From the NCBI GenBank assembly GCA_034096865.1, contig JAWQFJ010001305.1, positions 62,501 through 126,500 of the forward strand: 64,000 nt of DNA. Direction: 5' to 3'. Position numbers and translations under genes: made by a program. Below the pieces are notes generated by a model. The model saw only the letters and a program-made list of their open reading frames with translations, was not told the origin of the DNA and made no database searches. The stretch's first letter is position 1. The number at the start of each line of letters is the position of its first letter. Below are positions 14,144 through 25,700 of the stretch, one piece after another. The stretch is from Theodoxus fluviatilis (Eukaryota > Mollusca > Gastropoda > Cycloneritida > Neritidae).

Positions 14144-15055
14144 ACTTGCCCAGGGAATCTGCCTTGCCTGCGTCTGTTAGAGAACACTGCCACTGCCCCA
14201 CCTCCAGAGAAAGGCCTCAGGAGGTGCTATCTGTGTCCTGATGAGAATGGCTCAAGTCATTTATCAATCACGAGTGTGTAGAGCTTCGCTTGACCAGTCA
14301 TGATTTTCCCCTGTGTTGCAACACACACGCAAATCTCTACGACTCTTTTAAGAAAAGAGAAAGTGTTGGATTAGTAATACAAATGTCTTGATTGAGTGAT
14401 TTTTCTATTGCCATGTAAGGAAAGTAATGCCTTTGCTTATAATAACCCTTTTGCAATCCTATGGTAACCCTTGGACTGCCCTGGGGTCTTGTGCTCTGTC
14501 TGTACATAGCATAGTAGGGATGGGGGGGAGTGATCAAGTCAGTCGTGTGTACAGTTATTTAGCCCCAATCTTTCTCTCCCTTGCACTGCTTGCTGCATTA
14601 CCATCATCTTGCCACCAGGTTTGTACTGTCTTTTCTCTCTGAAATAAAACTCATTTGCTATCAGTACCGTTGCATTGTTGCTGTGTTGCCAACTTCAAGC
14701 AAGTTACACATATACGTGGTTTGCAAGGATCAAAATACAGACACATCTGGCATTTTGGATCATATCCATCCCTTCTGAACTATGCGATCAGTTGTGCAGC
14801 AGTTTCCTCTTGCTCCATAATGTACAGGTAGATTAAAGCATTCACTTAGTAGCAACAACACTGCTGCTAATTCAATGTGGGTAATGCATAGATTTGTCTT
14901 GTACAGTTGAAAATAGTGGGCATGTGTTTATAACTTGTGCTCTTTCCTCTATTTCCATATGTCACTGTCTCTCAGAGGGCACACCCATTTGGAATTCAAT
15001 GTCGTTGACAGTAGTTGGCTTCTTTGCCGATTTCTGAAACCTTGTCGATGGATGG
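14144..15055. other. Possible distal RAP1 3' UTR, otherwise unrecognised
   Basis: AATAAA at 14643-14648 is a candidate polyadenylation signal on +. No gene or repeat is recognised. Confidence 0.3.
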
Positions 15056-15233
15056 ATGGATTGAGTTTTACGGCCTATCAGCCTTCGTAGGCTATGGAAG
15101 GCCACTAAGCATGACAATCGCTAGTAATCTAGTAAACGCAAATCAAGTCACGGTGTCCGTAGTCATTCGCCTCTTACGAATAGCGTAGGTGGGTCAATTC
15201 TTACCCCGAACCCATAGGGGGATGAAACCTTGT
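15056..15233 (+). repeat. Interspersed SINE-like repeat, copy 1
   Basis: Starts GAGTTTTACGGCCTATCAGC and ends near TTCTTACCCCGAACCCAT. The same beginning and end, with a diverged middle, occur at 49172-49322 and 63360-63528, so this is a short interspersed family. No promoter boxes were identified, so SINE status is a guess. Confidence 0.6.
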
Positions 15234-16159
15234 TGAAGCCTAATGATGACGTACATATATCACAGGGCTGTGTTGGCCTCAGAGACCTTACAACCAGATC
15301 TCAGGTTGCAGGTGTGAACAACTGATGATGCCATCTTCACCTAGGTCTAATGGATACCACACCACTGCAGTGAGCCGCTTATTGAGTCTCGCACCAGGGG
15401 AATTGATTCCCTCCAATTGTGGACCACTCACTGGGTAGAGGGCAAAAACAAATGCACATCAGATGTGCTGCGCCAATTGCAGCTGGAGGAGGCGGCCTTG
15501 GACCTCACTCCCACCGATTGTCAAGGGACAGCTGCCTCTGTACATGCTGCTTGAAGTACTGCTTTGGAGCAGGTCACATGGTTGGTACTGTATTCCTTGC
15601 AGGAAACCTGAACCTGCACACAGTTCAACACCAACACCTGCACAAGACTCTCCACTCCATGGATGGAACTACAGGTCTTGAAGCTTTCAGACTTGCTCCT
15701 TGGCAAGGGCACACAGCGTGAAGCAGTCACCAACGGGTCTCTGCATCTATGCGTCAGCTTGTCGGCTTTATAAATGCAGCTCTGACTGATCCACGATTGC
15801 CTCTTGCTTCACACATACATGCACTTGCAATTACACACAAACATGCACACTTGCACAAACACACACTTGCATTCCCAGTTGTATCCACACTCACAAACAC
15901 ACAAACTTGCTCTCGCTTCTAGGCAAGGCAAAAAATTTCATCCCAGAATGCAAGAATTATCCCCTGCAGTCCAATCGTACATGGAACATCCAACAGATCG
16001 ACCCACTCTTTCTACATGGATCCACTCCCCTGCATGCCCAGACAATCTCATGCCGTTTCTCAACAAAAGGCTCTATGTAATTACAGTCTCTCTCTGCTGG
16101 AGCAAGACCAGTGTTGGATGGAACATCTCTTTGGGCTCTACAATAAACCATCACAACAA

Positions 16160-19100
16160 ACAAGATACTTCAGCCACTGTATGTATGATTTATTATACTA
16201 TTACAGGACAATAAGTAAAAGAATATCTAATTACAAAAAACATCATGGACACCGATGAAAAAAAATGACTTGGGGGGAGGTCGCAGCAAATTAGCATCAA
16301 TTTTTTCAAATGACATGAAGAAACTGTAATCAGGTGGATGCAGCATGGTAAATAATGCACTAATGAGTGGGAGAGGAAGCAGTTGAGAGTCGTCTACTTG
16401 GGTGCATGCCTGCCTGAGCACAGATACGCTTGACTAGATCAAGTAATTTTCACGCCACCTTCCAACTGTCTGGATGTGGATGATTCCATGGCCGAGAGAA
16501 AACTTGACGTCTCTGTCGGTGAGCAGACTCACCAAGCAGGCAATGATGGGATGGAGGCTTCTAAGCACAAGCTTCGAAGACAGCAAAATTGGAAAGGGCT
16601 TGCCTGGAAATCCACCAACTAGTGACTTCAGCACCATGTGGAAAAAACAATGGTGTTTATTTATCATCCCAAGTTCAGACAGCAACAAAATGTATGGCAC
16701 ACAACAACTGAATGACAAAGGTTTCTCTCACATTTCATGGTAAATCAAATCAATTCTGGCAGCAGTTGAAGGTCACTGCATGACCATTTCATTTGGAAGC
16801 CTTTTTTTCTTGGTGCACCTCTTCAACATAACAAATGGGAACAAAAAACATGCAGCTGAAAAAACACAACTTCATATCCTCAAACGTTGCTGTGAGTAAT
16901 GGGTCACAGTCCTGCATGTGACAGCCACCACAGCATCACTACATGTGGAGCCACAAAGTTTTTGGGTTGCTACTTCAAGACAAAGAGGCTGAGGGTGATG
17001 CCTGGTCTGCCTGCCTGTGTCTGAGGACCTGGTTCCCTCTGGCCCTGGGGTTCCCAGAGCAGCTGGTGTCTACAGGGGAAGCAGCTCACTGGATGTGCAG
17101 ACCACCAAACAGACAGAGGCACATGACTTGTACCCCATGGACTTTCCACCCATGCCATCAATGATATCTGTGACTTATGCCCCAATACAGGCAGGGCATC
17201 TCTTCAGGGGCAAACATTTCAAAGTAAACAGAACAGCAAAAACGTTTACTGCCATGTTACATCTCCTAGAATTTCTGGGTCGTGTCAAAACCCGGAACAA
17301 GCCCCCAATGAGTAGTGGGGACCCAAGATGTAACTATGCACATACATCTGCCAATGAGGCTGAGATGTACACATGTGTGTACAGATTTGCCAGAAGTGGT
17401 ATATGCATATAGATTTTATCATTCATTCTCTATTGTACATATCATTCTCTCTAGTATCATTTTATGTCTTCCCTATTCCTTTCTATTAACACTATCATGT
17501 AACTTCTGTTTCAAGTGTCTTTATCACTGAGCTACATTCCATCAAGGAAAATGTCCATACTAAATATGGACAATAAAGTATTGTGAATCATGAATCATTA
17601 AGAGTTAAGGGTGAATTAACTAAATCCTGCCATGACTGCTGTACATTCAAAATCATGAAAACAGCATCAACTGTAAACAAACAGAAGCACAAGGTCAAGC
17701 TTTATGATTTCGAGTTGCATAATGGTGCTTATCTTCCATCAATGCAGGGGGAAAACAGAGAAAAGATTTCCACATCATGGGTGCTTCAGAGGTCTTCAAC
17801 AATGTTCAAGTAGCTTTTGATAACCCTCTAAAACTGAACAGGGGGTAAAACTCCATGGGAGTTCAGTCATGGGGGAAAAGTCCACAGAGTCAAAGTCGAT
17901 TGCCTGACAAGAGAAACATCTCTGATGGCAGACTGTCCACGGCACAAGCCTCAAACTTCTCCCCCTCCCTCTAACTCCTGCGCCCAACTGCTCCGCGACC
18001 CATAGTGAGATGTGCACTCTGAGGAAAACTGAAGCCCCAAATGGGTTCCTCAAACTGCAAAGCTACGGAGTGGATGTGATACAGGTTTTCAAGGGACATT
18101 AAAACAGTAGAGAACGCTGGCAGGAGGGAGTTGATTTTCTGATAGCACTGAGGGGAAAACATGACAGTTCTGGAAAGGGTGATGTGACTGAGTCTCAGGG
18201 CAGTACAGAAGATCTGCAAGACATTCATTTCCATGCCTTGGTAAGCATGACAAGAAATGGACACACTAACAGCATGCATATACATGAATAGGTTTGGCTT
18301 TTAGGATGCTATGTACACCTCTTGAACATGCTACTAGACATCAGATAAAAGATCCATTCATTCACCCCCCAACTAAAACCCAAAATATTTTGGATCCATA
18401 AACATGGAAATGCTGGTCCACTTGACAAGAGCAATGCATTATTACCATCTCAGTGCTGAAAAAGACACAGGAATAGCTCTTGAGTGTTCAAGCATCTCAT
18501 ACAGTAGTCTTGGAATAGCTGAGAATCTCTCACTAACTACCTCCTACCCCCCAAAAATATACTCTCAATTTCATGTACTCCAGAGCTGATTTACACACCG
18601 CAATGCAAAGTAAGACAGATAAAAACCAGATTTTGATGATAATCTTGCTGACAATTTTTTCTTCATTTCAGTTGGATGAAAGGATAATGAGTGATGGGAT
18701 TGCCCAGGCCAGTAACCCTGCTTCGATTCCATGAGCCCACAGCATTCTCCATGCATGGAAAGCCACACTCCAAGCAACTTCTGCAGTTTGGCAGCTTGGC
18801 CTGCCAGCTGCCTGTCCACTTCCTTTCCCATCCGTCTCCCTTCATGACACTCCCGTCTCTATATTGCTGGTTGAAAGGGACAGACTGAGAAGAGCAAAAG
18901 CTGTTTTGACTTCCTCCTCATGGGCAGTGATGGTTAAAGATGAGCAGGAGACAAAGAGGGCGATAAACACTCATACAACTTGGCAATCAATACAATGGGT
19001 TTCACTGCATCCACAAAAAGAGTTGAAACATTGCTAAAACTTGTGTGATGCAGTTTAAAAACCACCAAATGTAAAATTCAACAATAACACAGCACAACAT

Positions 19101-21340
19101 AAAATGGACAATACAGATGTATACATTTTTACTTTGTATGTCAATATAGAGAAAATTTTCTAAAACCTACTATAATAATAATAATAATAATATAAATCAT
19201 TCATCCAAAATTACACCGACAAGTTTGACCCCCAAAAATGAAGCACATCAGTTTTCATTTGTGTCCATCTCAAGCAGACTCCTGGTGGCAATATCCAGCG
19301 AGAGAAAGAAGTTCAAGGTCTTTCAAATTCTCACCACTAGTACACACAGGAATCCAAGTTTCAAACATCTTCCACTTCACAAGATCACTCTGCAAGAAAC
19401 CATTCTTGGAACAGGATAATCAAGAGTGACCGTGGTCCATTTGATTACAGGATGTTTGGAACCAGCACAGCACTTTGCCCCGCATGCACTACAACACCAC
19501 TGTGTAATATTGCACTCAACCAGCATCTCTGTCACAGAGCATTCCATCTGTCGCTCACTCAGTCTCTCTGGTGTGTGTCTTCCACAGGAATGGTCTTGTT
19601 CAAACAAGTCACATCGCCATGTTGGGAATAGTGGGGTGGGGATGAGGATGAGGTACGGAACATTTATATTCTCTGAAACCAATATAGGTAAAAATTCACA
19701 TGATCACTCAAAACCAACACTAGTGAAGACTACAGATGTCTGCTGCATGACAAGTATTATCCTTAGCATTTCCTACCTTCAGATCTTCCACTCCTGAATT
19801 GGCACATTGTTCAGTCTCACGGAGCAGGACCGTGCAGCGATGAAGTGAATTTACCCTTGTAACCATGCAAAGTGACGGAGATGACACCTTGATGCAGAAG
19901 CTGCCTGTCCGTATCTCCACGGCATGCCCGCATCCTGAGACTAGGAGATTCACCTGCAGATGCCTGCCTTGGATGCCTGGCAGGCTGAGAGGGAAGGGGT
20001 CGGGGGGAGGAGGGTGGGGATGGGAGAGGGGGTCATATGGAAGCCATGCTGCAGCAGTGAGAGGGTGAGGGGCAGAGGGGGTGAGGGAGTACTTTCATAT
20101 CTGATTGGGATTGTCTCAAAGGAATACTGTCACAACCCCAGCACCACTGCACAACTACATGGACACCAGCAAGGGAAGCATGACAAAGTGCACCCGTAAA
20201 CTGCACAAAAAGGAGTGATCTGAAACAAGGACCGTTTCTGAGGAATTCACCCGAAATATTCTCCATGCAGTGTAGTGTCCTTGGCCATGGTATAAAATCT
20301 GTTGAGAAGTAGGAGGTCACTACTTGCAAAATAGAATCTCCAGATTTCCTTCAGGTGTAAATTATTCAAGGGCATATTCAGCAGTATGCTACAGTTCCAG
20401 GTACAGCCTCATAGACGACGAGGGACATTTTCAGCACTCAACACCTTAGAGCTCATGACACCAAAGGACAGACACTCATAAGTACTGGATCAACCCCTGC
20501 TTCAACCACATAACCTCCTTGTGTGACCTAGCTTTTCAGTTGCACCTTTTCCACCACTGTCACAACTACTATGATTCTTCCAGACAGCCCATGGTGCTGA
20601 GATGAAAGGTACACAGATTATGCAGAGAGAAATGAGATAATAGTCAGGGCAGCATCTTTGATTTCACAAAATTCAGTGCAGCAAGGTGAGGCAGAGGCAA
20701 CTACAAACAGCAGTTCAACCAAATGAAGTCATTTGTATGTGCATGATACAAAGAAGGGAAAGGGGGTGATGAGGTGGTGATGTAGAGGGAATGACAGAAA
20801 TGGTGGCGTGGCAAAGATTGGCTGGGGGAGTGAAGGCGTGGAAGGGAAATGATCATGTTGAGTTGGAAGAAAAACAAGTTGGGTGTGCTATCTGGCAAGT
20901 TTTCAAAACAGAGGAATGAACTGTATTTCCACTGTTGAATACAGGAAGATTCCATGAGATTAAACAGTCCACAGTCCTCACCAGCAATGCATTGTGGGTG
21001 AGAGGCAAAGAAAAGGGTTTTAAAAACCTTTTCTGGTTTTTCTCAAGCCATTTACACACAGCGCAGATTTAGGTGGGAAACGCACACACCAGAGTTGCTG
21101 TCCCTCCACAACAAGCAGCAGGCTGAGCACCTTGGAAGGAGTGGTCACTTGGGGGTGGGGGGTGGGGATGGGAGCGAGGGTGGAGGTTGGGGAAGGGTAG
21201 AGGACACTGGGGAAGGGTCAGTTCCTGCCTGTTCAACGCTTGCACATCACACAATCCTACTTGGTCGCCTGAATGAAACAGAGTCGCAGGTCAACCTTGA
21301 TGACAAGTCCTCACAATTTCATCCTACATTAATGGGTTGC
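16160..21340 (-). other. RAD54L2: Candidate RAD54L2 3' UTR and intergenic sequence
   Basis: No second gene is recognised on either strand between the RAD54L2 stop at 21341 and 16160. On the - strand, AATAAA occurs at 16181-16186 and 16656-16661; either could close a long 3' UTR. A segment near 17410-17590 ending ATGGACAATAAAGTATTGTG looks like the 3' tail of a LINE-type element on +. UTR extent is inference. Confidence 0.3.
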
Positions 21341-22737
21341 TCACAAAGGTGGGTGGGAGGTGGGGGGGTTGAGGGCAGAGGGAGTCTGACTAGGATGTGG
21401 GGCCTGTCCCATGAGGGAGGGCAGATGTGGGGGCATGTAGGGGGAGCTGGGGAAGGGCTGGTAGCCTGGGTAGGGGCGGCTGTAGTAGCTCTGCTGGAAG
21501 GGCGAGGCCAGGTTGTAGGGGGAAGCGGACTGGTACGTGCCGCCACAGTTGTTCATGGGGGACACAGTGCTGCCAGATTGTGCCATGGCTGGGTCCACAA
21601 ACATCCCCCCATCCCCAAGCCCCCCAAAGCCGCGTGACTGGAGCGAGGGGGTCATAAAGGGGAAGGAACTCTGCATGCCCATGCCCATGCTGGGCTGGGC
21701 ACCCATGGGGTAGCTGGAGTGGCCCATGGTGTAGGGGCTGTAGGAAGGAGGGAAGGGGTCAAACAGCTGGGTGCGACTCATGCCAGGGTGGCCAAAGGCC
21801 TTGCTGTCCAGGCCCAGTCCAGCTGCCGCTGAGGAGACGGGCTGGCCACCCAGTCCCATGTCAAGGGAGAGGTCAGGAAACATGGAGCCTGCCTGCTTGT
21901 CAAAGCCCTGGCCTGGATGGCGGTCAAACAGGGAGCTGCTCCGTGGAAAAGCAGGACTCGACGAGGGCTGCTCAAAGGCTGAGGGTCCCTGGCGTGAGAA
22001 CAGAGAGCTGTCTTGGCTGTGGCGTTGGAAGGCGCTCTCCCCACTGGGCTTGTCAAAGGAGGAGCTGCTCTGCCGACTGAACGCTTGCTGGGGGTCAAAG
22101 GCTGTGCTGGGTTGCTGGTCAAACACCAAGCTTCCTGCCCGGGGCTGGTGGTCGAAGGAGGAGCGGCTCTGCAGGTCCAGGGAAGACCCGAACTGCTGGG
22201 GGAAGCCTGGTGACTGACCAATGGAGGGCCAGGAGGAGAAGGAGTTTTGGGTGTGGTGGGAAAAGGGCCCGAACTGGGAGCTGTGGCTCGAGTCAGAGTA
22301 GTGGCTGCCCCCAAGGCCCTGGCTGGAAAAACCTGGCAGGTTCTGGCCCACCATGGGGCTGGGGGGGAAGGGGGTCGGCACCTGGGACATGGGGTCAGGG
22401 AAGGGCTGGCACGGCAGTGGGAAAGTGGAAGAGCCCGGATGCTGCAGCGAGGGCTGCTGGCTGCGTAAGTCTGGTGCTGCACTGCCGGAGGCTTGGGAGG
22501 TAACAGACGGCGCCAAGGAGGACGAGGAGGCCCCAGTGGTGCCAGGGATGGAGCTGGCCACTGAGGTAGGGGCTGAGGTAGAAGTTGTGCCGGTGGCAGT
22601 GGAGGAGGGAACAGCAGTGCTGACAGAGGTTGACACAGAGGAGGGAGTGGTGGTAATGGAGGCTGCAGTGATGGCAGTGGTGGCAGTGGTGGTGCCACTG
22701 TTTGCAGTCACGCTGCTGGTGCTGGGCATTGGAGCAG
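21341..22737 (-). CDS. RAD54L2: RAD54L2 exon N, terminal low-complexity tail and stop
   Basis: Acceptor GTTTTGCAG precedes 22737, and the exon enters in the phase left by exon M. It encodes about 465 residues. A Ser/Thr/Ala-rich start is followed by a zone where Ser-Phe-Asp/Glu motifs recur (S-S-F-D-H-Q, A-F-D-P-Q-Q, S-S-F-D-K-P, A-F-E-Q-P, S-L-F-D-R-H), then a Tyr/Pro/Met-rich end finishing H-P-P-L. The acidic C-terminus of vertebrate ARIP4 is not seen. Membership in the gene rests on phase fit, strand and position. Confidence 0.85.
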
Positions 22738-25700
22738 CTGCAAAACCAGGGATCTTGTCACATACAAAGGACTCTAACTGTATAGGATATAATTCATCCC
22801 TCAGTCACTCCTGATATGACTAATTGTATTCACCTCCATCATCATAATGTACTTGCTCCAAGTCAAAACAGTGATCCAATATGAACTTGTGACATCAATT
22901 ATGTACAAAACATCAAGAATGAAGACTATAAAAGAATATCAAGAACCAAAAGAATTAAAAGCCAAGGATGGGGAAGTACTGTTATCAGCATTAGTATTTT
23001 TCTTATGTTTCAGAGACACCACTTGAAATAGAAGTTTAAACACTACAATGAATGTGAACAGCTTATTCCAAATAATATCAGTTGAGAAAATTAATTGCTA
23101 TCGTGAGCACACATAACAAATTTCAACTAGCAATTATACACACATGCAAATTCACAAAGAATAATGGTGGAGGGGGAACCCAATCAACGAACAGACAGAC
23201 AAAACCCCACAAAAAGCACAAATTTCTCGAATCACAAAATGGTAATTAATGGATAAACTCATGCAAAACTGGGGAGAGAAGCAACTTGATTAATTTACTG
23301 CAGTTAATTCATCTCCATCCAATGCCATGCCAGAGGACTAGCAGGTGTGCGTTTTCTGCAAGATATAAAATGCACACAAAGAAAAAGTAAATATTAGCAA
23401 GGCAAAGTGTCAAGCAGTTACATAGTATGCAAGCAAAAAAAAAAAATGCACAAAAGGGACAACGTATCTGCACATCACTTCAACAACAACAACATCATCA
23501 ACAACAGTCACTCAACATTCATTGCACACATGAAGCTAACAATACATAATATTCCTAAACTAAATCCAAGAAGATTTTAGCAGCACAGATTTTTCTCAAC
23601 ACACAAGTTTGGTCATTTCCACAGTAAGGCACAATGAGAAAGTTAGACGGATCCACATCTACATTGCTACATGCGCCAGCAGTCTATTGTGAGCTGCCAA
23701 AGCTTCACTCAACTCCGCACACTTCCTTTCAAGCAAGCAAAGCAACATGGTCAAGAGTACAGAGGTGGTGAGTATTGGTGTGACACAAGTATTTCAAAAT
23801 AAAAATCGCTGGCGCTGAACCTCCAGGTTTTGGCATATATTAAAAAATGTAAAAAAAGATCGGGTTCGAACCCGCAACCTCTTGAGAAAAGATGGGGAAA
23901 AAACACACACATAAAAACACAAAAACCCAGGTCGGGTTGGAACCCACAACCTCTCGAAAAAAGAGAAGAAAAAAAAAGTTTCAGCGCAGAATCAAACCTG
24001 GTCATGCATGACCAAGAGTCGAACGCTCTACCAGCTGAGCCATAAGAGAATTGCTATGACGGAGTGTTTGTAAAGCATGTAAATCCATTTCTAAGCTATT
24101 GGCCCAGGAACAATCGACCATATATTTAAAACATGATGGATAGGTTCAGGAAAGCTCCTATTATGACATGTTTTGTTTTCCTTTGGCATGTCATAGACGC
24201 TGAATTAACACTCACACAGTCACACAGAGGAGGAAGTGTATTATACTTTATAGATGTTCACACCAGACATGTGCATTCGTACTCATTCACGCACACACCG
24301 TGTGTGGTACTGCTACCGAGTACCGTCGTTCTACAAGCAACGAGTCAATCCTGTTAACACGATGCATAACTGGTAGGTTTTTAGGCTAGATTCGCTTCGA
24401 AAAGTTGCAGAAAATCTGATGGTGGTTACAATCTGACGGTATAACAAGTTTTGACAAGGAAAAAACCAAGCAACTATAACCATTCTGACCGTTGTCAGCC
24501 ATGTTTGCAGAAGCTCCTAATCTCGCTGGAAACAAGATTTCATACTCTTGTCGTGGAACCAAACGACGAAAAGATTGACCTGATTTTTCAATACAAACAC
24601 TGTATTCATTTTGTTGTTTAGACTGCAAGTGTAACTTTTCTGACTTGCGTTCCACTCAACACATTTTTCACCTAGTGGACATGTACTCGATTAATTGACT
24701 CGATTAAATTGAACTGATGTATTTGATATACATTTGTATTAATCCGGAAAAATTATGAAATCATACTTCATTCATTCGAGCATTAGTCTTGACAGCGTTC
24801 AGCGGACGAAGTAAACATCAATCTACTTCGACCATAACGTAAGTGCGAGTTGCAGACGAAACTATCACCGTCACATGACACGGTGACGCCGAATGTCAAA
24901 TTACTGCTATCTTACGGTCGTAATAATCGGACAAAGTTTGAAAGTTAGTCCCCTAGTGAATGGCGAACTTTTGTGACAGTGTCAGATCTTAATTTCGTCT
25001 AAATAACATGTGTAGTATGTATTCATACCCCTGTCTATCACAGTCTGAGATATCTTCTCACTGTCTGGCAAAAATGAGACTCAAATGCTGTCCGCAATAC
25101 AACGCAACTAGTTCCCGTGAAACTGAAAGCCATTTTGCCGCCTGCATGTGTTTATCACGCGAGCTTCAGCGAGAAAGGGCGTGGCTGTGGAGTGGAATTT
25201 CGCTATTCCGTCAATTGACCTTTGAGGGAGGCAGTTTTTGAGATATATATCAGCTTCTAAGTGGGACTGAATTTCAGATCTTACATGCAAATGACGTCAC
25301 GCTATTGATGACGTCAAATTTGGCTATTCCGTCAATTGTCATTTCAATAATTTTTCGACCGGTAATTTCGAGAATACGACCTTAAAAAACCACTTTCTCT
25401 TCAAGCCTCGATTCTGAAAATTTGACACATTCAATCGGACCTAACTTCCAGTTAGTGTGCAAAATCTCAAGGAAATCCGTCCAGTAGTTTTTGAGATATA
25501 AGCCGTGGAGTCGGGACAGACAGACACACAGACAGATAAAGTCTGTAGGACCTCCAGTAAACCTGGAGGGATAAACTGTCTGATACAGTAATGATACACT
25601 CTTCATTTCACATAAATATGACGCATTAGGTGATGTCTACAGGAAAGAAAAACTGAATGCAATGTTTAGTTTAGTTGTATTTGAAGAAGACAGTTTGGAG

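Noticed and set aside
13475..14201. Several 110-220 codon frames on both strands
   Set aside because: Produced by the 31-bp and 18-bp minisatellites. No splice signals or conserved protein support them.
21095..21637. + strand Gly-rich frame of 180 codons
   Set aside because: Antisense to the GC-rich RAD54L2 exon N and its 3' UTR.
23985..24052. Functional tRNA-Lys gene
   Set aside because: The A box is good, but anticodon and acceptor stems do not pair and the B box is degenerate; a SINE head fits better.
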